Positions 36,361-49,500 of a stretch of 64,000 nt of DNA are shown piece by piece. The notes beneath the pieces are model-generated. The model searched no databases, was not told the origin of the DNA, and saw only the letters and a program-made list of their open reading frames with translations. Source of the stretch: Sitta carolinensis (taxonomy: Eukaryota; Chordata; Aves; Passeriformes; Sittidae); NCBI GenBank assembly GCA_032173965.1, contig CM063283.1:88029243-88093242 (forward strand), written 5' to 3'. The stretch's first letter is position 1; every line of letters starts with the position of its first letter. A program made the translations under genes and the position numbers.

Positions 36361-36750
36361 CCTAAGATGACAGGCATAGTTACCAAAGTTGAAAGCATTT
36401 ACTGGCAATTTACTAACTGCTTAAAATAGAAACACTTCCTCAGTATTTCCTCAGGAAGGCTGAAGTTAGGCCCCATGATTTAAAGAAATATTACACTCCT
36501 GCATCACTATCAACTACCTGAACTGGAATAAATCGGGATGGTTTTATCCGATCTGTTTCAACAGACATTCCTGCAGCCCTCACTACGTATCTGTTAGGAG
36601 ACAGGCAATGCAAGACCAAAGTTATTAACTTTGAGGGGATTATTTACAGACTGTTACTTTATAGTTAATATACAATAAATCCACAGATGCGCGAATCTAG
36701 AGAAATGTCCACAGTGAAATCTTGAAACTAGTAAACAGAAGTTTTAGTAT

Positions 36751-36803
36751 TTTATTAAAATAGCATATTCAACCACTGTAACCAATAATACATTAACTTT
36801 ATT
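36751..36803 (-). promoter_or_regulatory. UXS1: Candidate polyadenylation signals of UXS1
   Basis: On the minus strand AATAAA occurs at 36803-36798 and again at 36756-36751, about 640 to 690 bp after the UXS1 stop codon. The first is followed by GT-rich sequence within 40 bases, which favours it. Which site is used cannot be decided without transcript data. Confidence 0.45.
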
Positions 36804-37441
36804 CCCAGAGTACGCACAACACAGCAGTGATTCAAAATATCCTTATTCATGGTAATCAATGAAAATATCTCAAATTCAAGTGTACAACTAGAACTAAACC
36901 TTTGAAAAAATCTCTCCTTTAAAGAATACATAAAGCTCTCATACAGAATTCTTTTAAACTCTTCTATATGCAGATGTCAGTGTTTCTCACCTGACAAAAC
37001 CACTAGTTTTTTTCTTATGCATAGTAGAACATCTCATATTTTATAGTACCCATTTTATAAATAAATTGGCATTTTCCATCCCATTTGTGTTTATCATCAG
37101 CTTCACAAAGAAACCAGTAAATAAAACTGTCAAGGACAGTCACAACAAAATGATCTCACATCAAGATATAAAACTTGAAGATACTAAAAGATGCTTCTAC
37201 TCTATTTTACATAAAAAGACAGATTTAAAAAGTGCAAGGCAAGATTTGCAGGGAAAGGGAATATTTATGTTATTTTTAGGCACATCCACTTCTTTAAAGC
37301 AAGCTTCAGAATGAAATTCCAGTTCGTTCTTCATGATACCTGTGTTAAAAGTCTCTCTCAAAAAAAAATTAAAAAAAAATAAAAAAAAAAATTACATCCG
37401 TCAAATGTCAAGCAGGGAATTTCCTGTCCAACTAATAGTCT
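36804..37441 (-). other. UXS1: UXS1 3' untranslated region (inferred)
   Basis: Sequence downstream of the UXS1 stop on the minus strand is AT-rich. It includes A/T homopolymer stretches at about 37361-37391 on the plus strand. The extent depends on the polyadenylation site. Confidence 0.5.
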
Positions 37442-37573
37442 TCAGTTATGTCTTGTTCTTCCTTTTTTCATCCTTGCAGGTTTTGGTTTGGGAATATACT
37501 GATTGTTCGCCTGATACTCAAGTTCTTTACGGAAGTAATGAATTGCTTTATTCAAACCTTCTTCCAGTGGGAC
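37442..37573 (-). CDS. UXS1: UXS1 last coding exon
   Basis: The acceptor is 'tttgggaacag'. The exon starts in phase 0 with GTC and encodes [14 protein letters not shown] onward, ending in the basic tail [15 protein letters not shown] and the stop at 37444-37442. It is 43 residues, essentially identical to mammals as I recall it. Confidence 0.97.
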   Translation of the reverse strand, partial: VPLEEGLNKAIHYFRKELEYQANNQYIPKPKPARMKKGRTRHN

Positions 37574-40500
37574 CTGTTCCCAAAAGTGAAGAGAGAAACT
37601 TATCACTCTAGGTTCACATCGGCTCATTTCACAACAGTATCTTTTATTAAACAGCTATCACAAGTGAGCCAGAGTCTCACTCTTAGCCAATCGAAATATT
37701 AACAGCACCACACGCTGGTTACATCTCCTCACTGCTGATGCAGCTGAGCTGTTAAGCAGCACATATATTTTCTGACCTAAGTCAAAAAACCCAACAAATT
37801 TAAATCTCACACATGGCTATGATGGGTCTGTTTGGTATCAAAGCAGACATGCATAATTCTACTTTCAATTCCTAATGCATTGAAAGAGACAAACACCCAG
37901 CATTTAAGCCCCTTCTGTCTGTAAGGATTAAAGAGCCTCTTTCACAGCATGGTATAAAGCTGGCATGCAGTATCTCATTTGATATTCTTAAATCCTATAC
38001 AAATAATTGTAATCCTACAAATTGCAGTGTTTAAATACAGGCACAGAATATGGAGACAGGAACAACAGAGGAGTTGTTTTCTCAGGAGCCATATGCTTGC
38101 TGACACCATTATCAATACAGGAAGATAAAAACAGCAGCACAGAAACTGTTTGCCTTGCTGTACCAACTCTGTACTGCTACTTCAGAGCAAGTTTTGTTAC
38201 TGCCTGTGCCAAACACAGAAGGCCAAATATGAAAGTTAAACCGTCTGTGTCTGCAACAATTTGCTATCACCCTTGTGCTGTCAGACATGATCTATCAATA
38301 TCAGGTGCCTCTGTGAATCTTTTTAAAAGGGTCCAATTTTTTTGTATTATTAGGCTTACATTTATTAGGTAGGTTCACATGTTTCCTGGAATGATTTTTA
38401 TCTGCAAATTTAAAAAAGGCTACACACCACTGTGATAGTTAGAATGGGGAGCTGGCTAAGAAAGTCACACTTTTTCTGGGAATTAGGCAGATCTTACCTC
38501 TCCAGGCAAACCAACTCCTACTATCAGCGAAAGGAATGGGACTGCAGCATTATCAGCAGACCCATTTGCTAGGGGCTTGGTAACATAAGTAACTATGTAT
38601 CATATATTTTAAATTACTCATCAGGCTTACAGAAAGTTAAACATCTCAAAATAAGCAAGTGAAAAAGTTAAATTGTTAAAACTGTTCTGGAGATGGCATT
38701 AGGCAGATATTCCAGGAAGAGAAACGTATTGTTACCATGTGGCCCTCCCTCAGCCCCCTCTGCCCTCCTGGTGTTTACCACACAGAAACAGTAACTCATC
38801 AGTACATACCACAGGTTCCCAGCCAAGCAGTAACTTGGCTTTTCTGATGTCAGGTTTTCGTTTCTGAGGGTCATCCTGTGCTTCTGAGAGAAACTGGATT
38901 TCACTCCCACTACCTATTAAACAAGACACTGATTTATCATCTGCAATTCACTATGCTTTGCACTTACATCTTTTCTACCAATTGGAACAGCAGGTCTTTC
39001 TGCAGCTCTCTGCTTCATAATTCAACCACTGAAATGCTTTGCACAGACACAGGTGCACTGCATGTAACAGCTGGGTGATCCACCTGCCCCACAGCAACAT
39101 GGGTTCACAAAGCATTTTACAAAAACACGGATTCACAAAAATTAAGTTAGCTCACATATCAGTCTATTAACCTTCCATAAGGAAATGACTGTTTCAGTAG
39201 CCAAGGGCAGAGCAGTGGATACCACCTGCTTTAATTTCAGTGATGCTTTTGACACTGTCTCCCATAACACCCTCACTGAGTGCTGGATGAGCAGTAAGGA
39301 GGACTGAAAACTGCACAGCCAGGCCCAGAGGGTGGTGATCAATTAGAGACTGGTAACTTGTGCAATAACCCAAGGGTCAACTTTGGATCAAGAATTGCTG
39401 ATACACCAGGGCACAGTGCTGCCATCCCGACTTCGAGAAAGGAAGCTGGAGAAAGAGCTCACAGGAACTTCATGAAATACAGTAAGTTCAAAGTCCTGAA
39501 TCTGTGGAAGTACAGGCTGGGGACCAACCAGCTGGAACACAACTTGGCAGGAAAGGACTGAGGGTCCTGAGAGGCACCAAGCTAAATACGAACCTGTCAT
39601 ATGTGAACTTGCCACAAAGAAGGCAAATGATATCCTGGGCTGCAGAAGTGCGGCCAGCAGGACAAAGGAGATCAGCTTTCCCACTAATCAGCATTGGTGA
39701 GATCCATATGGAGACCTGGGTCCAGTTCTAGGCTCCCCAGTACATGACAGACCCAGACATAATAGAGAGAATTCAACAAAGGGGCCATGGTGATGATGAA
39801 GGGAGCACAGTATGAGTTCAGGCTGAAAGACTTGGGGACCTTTGATCTGGAGAAGAAAAGGCTATGGGGAATTTCTTCCATATGTATAATACCAGATGGG
39901 GGGATTAAGAAGAGGAAGCCAGTCTCTTTCCAGTGGTGCCCAGTGACAGTGGGCACAAACTGAAACACAGATGGCCCAAGGAAGATGTGGAGTCTCTATC
40001 CTTGGAGATACTTAAAAGCCATCTGGACATGGTCCTAGGCCACTGCTGGTTGTAAGTTGCCCTGCCTGAGCTGAGCAGTTGGACCAAGTGACCTCCAGAG
40101 GTCTTTTCCAACCTCAACCACTCCATGGTTGTTAGCACTTCAGCATTACAAAAAGGTATCAGTTTCTCTTTGCCCATAATCTCCAGTCTGATTTAAATAA
40201 CCAAGCACTTGCCTTTCCTCAGAACAACACACAGAAAGAGGCCAATTCTTCTAACCAAATCTAGCAAACAGTTTACATGCCATTTTAGAACTAAACTGCC
40301 TCCCCGAGTGGACTGGAACACATCAAGTTGTTTGTGAACAGACAAACAGAGGTGACAATTAATCTAGGTGTCTGATGGGTTTGGTGCTGTAATTTTTCCA
40401 TTTCCTTCCCTGATCTGTGGACTCACAAAAGTTTCATAGAGGGAATAAACTTTTATTAGAAACAACACATGCATAAGCATCTGTGTTATATGTTTGAACT

Positions 40501-43500
40501 CTTCTTTTTCAGATCTGTCAGAAGCACTTCTGGAATGTACAGACTAAAAGCCCTTGGCTAGTGGCAGCAGGATGTTTCATCTCATTAGGGAGCCACACAG
40601 AAGACCAAGCACAACCATTTCCTTCCATTCTTAAGAGCTCTGATTTGCTACAGGTGTCAGAGCAAGAATGAAGAGGAAGCCACAGTGTTTTCTTCCCAGG
40701 TGCTGTCAACGCTTTCAAGATTCACTGTTAGAGACAGTGAAAAGAACAGAGAAAGACTGCTGCCACAGTATGAAGTTCTTAATGGTAGTTGAAGGAGCAC
40801 AGCCCACACAACTGTGAAGAACCACCTTTCTGAAGTATGCCTATTGCAGCTAAGATATTACGCAGAATATTTTCACTCATGTATTTTACATTTTATTTAT
40901 GTATTGTCCTTGTGCCAAAACAAACCTAAAACACTGTCTAAGCATTATAAAAATTAATGGGTATAGATTGCACAGATACACAGAAAATGTATTCATTCTA
41001 ATCTTCGTGCAATAGTTTACAGACAATTGAGAGGATTTGGACTATCTTATTAATATTCAATGATATGATTAAATTAATTTGATAAAATTATTAAGAAATC
41101 CAAAGACTAATTAAATTATCCACATATTACACATACTAATCAAGTAATAATTATCTATTGACAATAAGTACTTCATAAACTTTACAAAGAATTACTAATC
41201 ATACTCACCAACAAGTTTTTTAATTAACTGGGCAAACTCTAAGATAGTGTGCTCTTCTGGGTTTCCCTACAAACACAAGAGATTGCATTTCAATAACAAT
41301 TAAAACACCTTACAACATGCTAGACACAAGATGATTCCAATAGAAGCATGCTAAACTCCAAAAAAGCTAAATGTTAAGCTTTATTCTACTTTGTTGAAAA
41401 ACAACACAACTTTCACAAGCTCCTTACTCATTAGCAAATTTGTCCTGCATTATATTCACATGGTAATTCAGTGTATGCAGGGAGGTGTTGTTCCCTGCCC
41501 CCCCCCCAAAAGTCAGTCTGTAAAGAACTGGCAATCACAGTAAAGGCCTATGTCAGTGAGCAGCCCACATAGCCACATCACCTGGAAATCTGGATTCAAG
41601 GGCTGTGCTCAGTTGTGCACAGGTATCATGATGAAGTATGCTAAGTTCTTGGTTCATCCAAAGTTAGGAACCCAGGCTCATTTTGCTGCAAACAATTGCT
41701 TCTGAATTTACTACAGCTTACATATTGATACATAAGGGCTACTTGCTTTCCTATACAATATTGCTTTTTTTTTTTTCCCCACCAACTTGCAAAGAATTTC
41801 CTGATCAACAGTTCACAATCAAATGCTGAACACTTTCTGCTAGCATTAGCTCACTTTCATCAGACTCAATTCCCTCTATCCCTACCTTTCCTTGTTTCAA
41901 AACTATTCTTTACCTAAAGCTGAGAACTTAAGATACATAGATTTAAATACTGAGTTTTCTGAAGACAAAGCATGTGATTAGAGTTTAAAGATATAAGCAT
42001 TTGGATAGAAACACAGAAATTAATTCATGGCCATAGGAGAAAAAGAAAATCTAGTGAACGACTGCTCTGTGGAGTGGAGTATCTGATTTGGCAAAAGCTG
42101 GCATACACAACAAATTACTTGGGATATGCATCCTTCTTTTTCTATTCTTAAATCAACTACTAAGGTGACAACAAACAGGACCGAACAAAAATCTTACTAG
42201 ACCAGTTAAATTCCAAGCATTTTAAACAATACTAGAGAACTACACCCTAAAATACTATCACATTTTCCTTGAATCCGAGGTAGTGTGAAATTATTTCTAA
42301 TTATCTAGAGCTAAGTATTCCTTCAGTGTTTTTTTCCCACTAAAATCAGTCTTCAGAAATTTTCTTGGTGGACCAAGCATGTGCCCTGACACATTTTCTT
42401 CCTTCATATTCTAATTATATACATCTTGCTAAAACAAATGAAAAACTCCAGCAAATTTATCCTGTTCTTGGAACTGTAAGATCTCAATATTTAGGGCTTG
42501 GTCTTCTTGTTTATAAAGAGAGTACATGGGAGAATATGTTCTTCATAATGGAAAGACCTTTTTTAGTTCCATTTATTTCTTCTAGAAATCGGTATCAGTG
42601 ACAAGGAGGAAAACAGAGTTGATCAGTGCACTGTAACTCAGGAGAGTGGAGCGCTCATACTCACCAAGTTGACAGGACTGCTGACATTGCTGTTCATCAA
42701 TGCCACCAACCCATTCACAAGATCACTGTAAAAGAGGGAAGAACAGAATGGGGCAATTTGCACTTTTCTATAAATAATATTCTTGGTCCTAAAAGAAAAA
42801 TGACTCCTAAGAGCTACAGTAAAACAGATCAGGCAGCTGAGGAATGCTGAAATCAGACTCATACGGGTGCATGTTCTCTTGAATGTTTATATTAAAATAT
42901 GATTAATATTTCCTTTCCTCTCCAGTATCCAAATATCTCTGGAGGCTGATTTCCAATACATTTTGAACAGAACAGAGAAAGTTGTAATACACAGACACAT
43001 AACGCTACTTTTGCAGGCTTTGCAGCCTGTTGTTTGAATTATCTTTTCATTTTCAAAAATTCTTAAACCTTTGTTATAAAACAGTATTTTGGTGTTACTC
43101 TCCCCCAGCAATATAATCCAAAACTATTTTTGATTATTAGCCACAGATGCAGCACCTTGGTCCTTGATGTAAAAACCCAGATCCTTTTCATTATGACTTA
43201 TAATGAGAAAAGGAATGGGTACTTTGACTTCATGGGGTTTCTTTAACACTTATTACCACTGATACTACATCCAGCAGAGGGAAAGAACATTTCCAAGCAA
43301 AGGATGCCTAAAACAACCCAGAAGTCCAGCATGGGTTTTTTTAGCTTGTGCACAGTCTGCACAACCAACCACAGCAGTCCCACGGACACCAGGTGGCAGC
43401 ATTGCATTAAAATACAAGGAGTGACAAACTGTTCAGCACTAAAAACTGAGGTCTGTTACTTGCTGTCTCTGGAAAGGAAGAACATGTTAGTATTTCAAGT

Positions 43501-46500
43501 AAAATTCTAAACTAACTAATGTTTTTCTCCTTGGTATTTTTAAAAACTTCAGAGTCTCCCTTCTGAAAGTAAAGCTGGCTCCTACAACCTCCAGTAAAGC
43601 AAATCAGGCAGCTGAGAAATGCCGAAATCAGATTTCAATGGGTACATAGTTTTTGAGTGCTTGTATTAAAAAATGATTTAAAAAATAAAGCAAATGCACA
43701 TGCATACAAAGCTGACGAGGCTAATCAAACCATCAAGAAAATTATCAGCCAGAACAAACAAGGCTTACCTGACATATTGGAAAGCTCTTGTCTGAGTTCC
43801 AGGTCCATAGACCTAAAACCATATGAAAAATAGGTAAGTTAATAAACACGATAGCTGTCTCTAGCCCAATTATCTTCTCCTTACCAGTCTAGAAAACCGT
43901 CTCAAGGAGAAACACTTGAGACACAAGCTCAATGTTACAGAAATGGAAAAAAATGTGCTTGCAGAGCCTTTGGCAAAGTATCAGTTCATTGAAGGTCGTC
44001 TTCCTCTTGGATCTGTCTCCAGTAAACATATCCCTAGGCATTTTGTTAAACAGAACTCAGCATGAAGGAAACCTTCTCAGGGGTGTAGGACAGAGTGATG
44101 CTTTGTCCTCTCCTGGAACACTGAAAGAAGGTGCAGCCTGCACTCAGCCAGAAGAGAGTGCCAAACATTTAAAGCAAACTTCAGACTACTAAGATGTGGT
44201 TATGATGAGCAGTTTTGATTTACTCATTAATAACAGCCAGTTTCAAACAGACCACTAAATATTACTGTTCTCTAAAAAAAATGTTGAAAAACAGCACTGT
44301 GTTTAAAGCAATCAGGACAAAAAAAAAGTCAAATATCATGTGACTCTAAATATTACTATCTAGGGAAATGGTAAGCAGAGTAATTTCTAGATGATACAAC
44401 TCACAAAGCCACCTGTACAGATTTGTACCAAAACCTTAGAGGGGGGGGAAAAAGAAGTTTCCTCAGGGTACATGCTGGTACTTTGGAGCAAGTAGCTGAA
44501 GTTCAAACAGGCACTAATGTATATCTGAAGTGTACAGAATGGTATTTAATACCATTATTTTTTTCACAGTTTAACCAAGTGCAGCTCTGAAGTTTCTAGA
44601 AGATGAATGCTTACATTCTGAAAGCCATCAGTAGGCACATTTAAGTGGCGAAAACATTTCCATTTAACTGGGATGACACACATTTTACCATCAAGCTGCT
44701 GCAACAGAAAGGCTTTTGGAAGGACAGAAAAGAAATCATGCTTGTTTTTCTTGAGGACAGAAAGGGCACTACAATGGTACACAGACCATCTGTTACTTGG
44801 TAGGCCTTGTGCTCTCCAAGGCTGATTCAGAGCCCAAAAGAATACAAATTTCAGTACACAGTGGGTAAGATTGGGGTCTAAGAGTTTACCCAAAAACCGA
44901 TTCAGAGAGGAACACACCAGGAGCACAATGACAGCCTGATGGACTCCCAAACAAGCAGGAAGCAGATTTATGCATTTATGTAGAGCTTCCTGCATTTAGC
45001 TTTACTTTTAGCATTGTGGGATAAGTTTTACAGAACTAAGTATTTGTACATGATTTCTCAAAGTCACCCATGTGGTTATGTTTCCCAAAGACAGGCAATG
45101 GTTGGAAAACATAATATAGTTTCTATCTTTCAGTTTCTCTTAATAAATCTTTCCTTTACAATAACAAAATAACAATTGTCCTGTTTGCATAGGCCACAAT
45201 TTGTACAACTCAGTGACACTGTTCTCTCAAGAGATTATTTACTCCAGTTGAATAAGCACTCTGAACCAAGAGACCAAATATATAGAGTTTCTAAAGAGAT
45301 CAACACACCTGGTATTCCTGTCAGCCTGTCTCTGATAATATATGAAGGATTTGGTTTTTTAGGTCTCAGCCACTGCTTATTGCTGAAAATTAATTTTATT
45401 TGACCTGGCTAGCTAAGGAACTCTCCCCTTACTTCCCAGATCCAGTAATTTTCAGCATCAGATGGTTATTTCCTACAGAACAGTGATGTTGGGCAGAACA
45501 TTCCATTTTAACCCCAATTGCAATTACATTCTTGCTGAAGTTTAGACAGCATAACAATTATAGAAATAAAATAAAAGCTTCCAGTGTCCTCTCCCACAGA
45601 AGAGCATGGACTCCAGACTTCTCTTATTGATGCTCTGAAATATTCCATGGACTGTATGTCCTAAAACAAAGTAAGTGCTTCATATTTCCTAAGGCTTCAC
45701 AAAATTTCCAGTTAGCATTCTCACTGTTTTTATATAAGACTGCAGTACTACTGCCAATAAAACTTGAGAAACTATGCGTGAATTAAAAAAACACTTGACA
45801 GGCCAAATATGACAACAGCTTGCTATATGCACTGGGGACCAAACCCAGAAAATGGAAATACCTTCTGATCCTCAATAAGCCAGTAAATTTTCTAAACAGC
45901 ATTTAGAGGCTCAGACTTTATGCCCAGAGATGCCATCCTGGGAAGATCAATATTCACAAATCAGCACATGGCCACACTCATATTTTGATACAAGCAAGTC
46001 CTACAAGGATCAAAAGTATCAAAACAAGAAGCTCCGCCTTCTTGTCTGCTTCTATTTTCCAATACATAAGTTTGGGGAGACACTTGGGTAAGTAAACAAA
46101 ACTCTTTTTGCAGGAATTTAAGTTCCCTTTTTTTAATGTTCTGATAGGAAAAGAGCACTGACCCACATGGTTGTGCTGTCTATGTAGTGCTTAAGGGATT
46201 TCTATTAAGAGCTGGGCAAGCTGGGCTCACTGGTTTAGTCAGCTACTCAAGACTAAGCCCTGCACTCTTAATGCTGACTTACATGGCAGACTAAATGTCA
46301 TATGCCCCAGTAAACACTGGCCAGTTAAGCTACAGTCAGCATCCCACAATAGCTACCATACACTAAGCACTAACAGTGATTTCTACAAAAGAAGTAAATC
46401 TCTGGGGCAAAAAATAATTGGGAAACATGGCAAACAGTGCATTACTGCAGGCTTGTTACTCTGAAATAACCTCAAGACTAAACTGGAAATTTATCAACAC

Positions 46501-49500
46501 CACAGTAGCCAAGATTTGTCACTGGTGACTTTAAAAAAAGTAACAAATTGCCTAAGTCACCAATCATTGTTAAACAGCAAGCAAGAAAGCAAATCCTAAC
46601 CTCTAGAGAAGACCAATCTCTTAAGAATTATCAGTGTACTTATATATCAGTGTATAAGGTGATGTGCATTGCTCTGCAGAACACATGTAATTTGAACTCC
46701 TTAAATTTCATTCTTTGGAAAGAGTTCTAGATTTCACTGTCGGTAGGGTAGTATCTACCACCAAAGTTTTGCAGGGGGTTGCCATGCACACTATTTGAAA
46801 AAGATGAAAGTTAGAGGAGATCTATCACAGGACACCAAGCCTCATCTTGCTTGACATGACTTACTCCATGGCCTAAATTCTTCAATGTTGTCTCCAGTTT
46901 TCAGATTCTGCTCCACAAGAATTACAGCTGTGGGAGTTACCACAAAACTTTCATCCTTTTTCTCCTTGCATCATCTGCTTCTTCTTAAGAGGGATTCCTG
47001 ACAGAACTTTGGATTTTGTTCATCCCCAACAGAAAGAACTACCAAGCTGAAATGCTTCTGTAGGTTGCAACTGGTAGCCTTGTTGCTTTCTGGGAAAGAA
47101 AGCTCAACCCCATCAACAGAGTACATCTTCAGACATGTCCTTCCATACATTTCAGTCTGGTATACTGGAACACTATATTTTGTAGGGGAAAACATCATTA
47201 TTTTCTAAAATCTATCCTCATTTGCAACATATTAGGACAGGATATAAAGATGAATGGTTCTTCTTATCACCAGGAAGTCATCACTTACTGTTAGTGGTTC
47301 TCCCTGGAGAGCTTGTAGGATAAAATTACTGACAACTCTTCCATCATTCATATGCATTCGAGGACCAAAGGTATTGAATATTCTGGCAACTCTCACTTCA
47401 ACTCCTTCCTGTAGCCAAAGAAAAAATAATTGTTACTTCCTTAAAAAAAAGCATCTTTCTCCCTAAAAGCGTAAACTCTCCCCTGTCAAAAAGCTTTTTA
47501 AGAATCCCTTTTTCAGCTTTAACATGCATTATTTTCTAATAATGAAACACTTCAAATCTCTCCTCAGCCCTTCTGAAAGATGTAGTGCATATAGCAAGGT
47601 AATTTATACTAGTTTTCAGTATTTGTAATGCTAATCTAAATCAGTGCTAGAATAGCTCATTATTTTAGCACATCCATTTTCTTCCACAAAGAACTTTAAG
47701 ATTTTTCAGTAATACCTTTCCAATAACAACTTACTTCACCTGGGACTTAGCTGCTTTTTTGCACAGAAGTGAGATCTCGGCTACCAGTTATGTACCAAGG
47801 CAGTATTTCCATAGATTACAAAAGTCCATACTTTAGAAAAGCTGAACATGTCAGAGAAGTATCTTTCACAAAGGCCATAAAGTGGTTTTGTAACCACAGC
47901 CACATCGTTTTCTAGTGCCCTTATTAGCTGTGTAAATGCAAGCATTACAATCAAAGTCTTCAATGGCACAGTTTTTTTCCAAAAAACATTTTTATCATTT
48001 CCAAAGTCCTTTCTACAGAATATTTTGCAAATCTTCAAAGCAAAATGCAACTAATACATGAAACAGGAACCTTTCTGGACAAAGCATTTAAACAGTTAGA
48101 GACTGTAGACTGAAGTAATCTCCTGAGTTATTTCGATTGACACATTCATTTGGACAAGCTGCAGTTCATGATAAAGCCTACAAGAAGGACGTTTGGCCCC
48201 TGTGAGCTTAAACAAGATACTGCTGAGTTTAGAGCAATATGGTATGCTGTAAGCAGATAGATGCTACCATCTGAGAGTGACAGTCCCAAGGCAGGGAAGA
48301 GGTATCAACCTCAGGGCAGGCCTATGTATCCTCCTCATATTACCTGGTCCTCTCACCTCCCAGAAAAAAATATCCTTGTATCTGTTACAGGAAAAAAATT
48401 ATCTGAAGCAAACTTTGTGTGCTCTGATTCAACTGAAGGCACAAGCACAGTGCTCTGGAGTTGCATACATTCCTTCCATAACTATTCCTTCAGAGGATAC
48501 ACAGAACATCTTGTATTTTCCATGTATTTTACTAAGGCTTAGACCAACGCTTGCTCTTGTCTTGGAAGAGGGTGTATGTGGAAGAAGTGCATTGTCAGTA
48601 CATCTGTGGCTGAAAGCTGCAGCCCACACACACTTCGCTCAGAAGAGACCTGGAAACACATTTTTCTTAGATATAAATGCACCTTCATGTATAAGAGACA
48701 CTTGCAGGAAAATATGACCTCTCTTAGGTCTCCAAGCAATTCATAAACAAACAAATCTTCAAAGATGTTTTGTGAAAGCAGTAGAACTAGTTCTTTACAG
48801 GTGAGAGACAGGCAAAAAGGACATTCACTACATCAGCTATTACTTGGTGTTGAGAAATCAGAAACACCAACAGGTAAAGCCCAACCCAGTAGGGAGAAAG
48901 TCAAACATTCAGTTCCATTTAGTTGCAGGTAAGATTTCATTTGTCATGATCAAACCTTGTTTGCAACTGCAACTAAATGGTAAGCTAACACTAATAAGGG
49001 AGGTAACTATTATGCCACAGGAAAAGATACACAGTCTTTGTCCAACAAGCTTGTATCCACAACAGAGACAAAAAAATAATCCTACAACATCCACTGTCTC
49101 CTTCCTGCTGAAAGAGACTCTGGAAAGAGCAGAAGACCCTTTCCATGCAAAATGCATTAGCTGGGAACATACTCTTTATTTCTTATTAGCTAAAAAACTA
49201 CAGTAGTGTAACATTTCAAATGTATACTTCCAGCAACACATTACAGAACCATTCCCAAAAACCTTCACTGAATTTGAAAAGACATACTCATATAGAGTTG
49301 CTCTTTCCTTTGTTTTGCCCAGCACTTTATCTTAAGAAGGCCACTGACTCCTTCAGAAAGGGCTGTATTTCATGTGGGCTTTCCAGATATTACCATTAAT
49401 AACAAGTGCAGAAAATAAGTCACTTGGAAGCTAGTATTCAAGATAAAAATAACTCATTCAACGATGCTGACCAAAAAGCCTCTCTTGCACTATACAAGCT

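Larger units (their letters stand above)
30186..36735. other. Spacer between convergent ECRG4 and UXS1
   Basis: About 6.5 kb separates the two gene ends. I recognise one LTR (31929-32349) and a poly(T) tract (36329-36360). The remaining open frames, up to about 166 codons on the minus strand at 32870-33370, have no recognisable product. No RNA gene was identified. Confidence 0.6.
42726..43768 (-). other. UXS1: UXS1 intron with duplicated block
   Basis: This 1043 bp intron with donor gtaagc contains two diverged copies of a block of about 105 bp, at 42804-42908 and 43579-43684. Confidence 0.88.

Noticed and set aside
48915..48980. MicroRNA precursor
   Set aside because: The perfect stem is only 14 bp and pairing does not continue toward the loop, so it falls short of a normal precursor hairpin.
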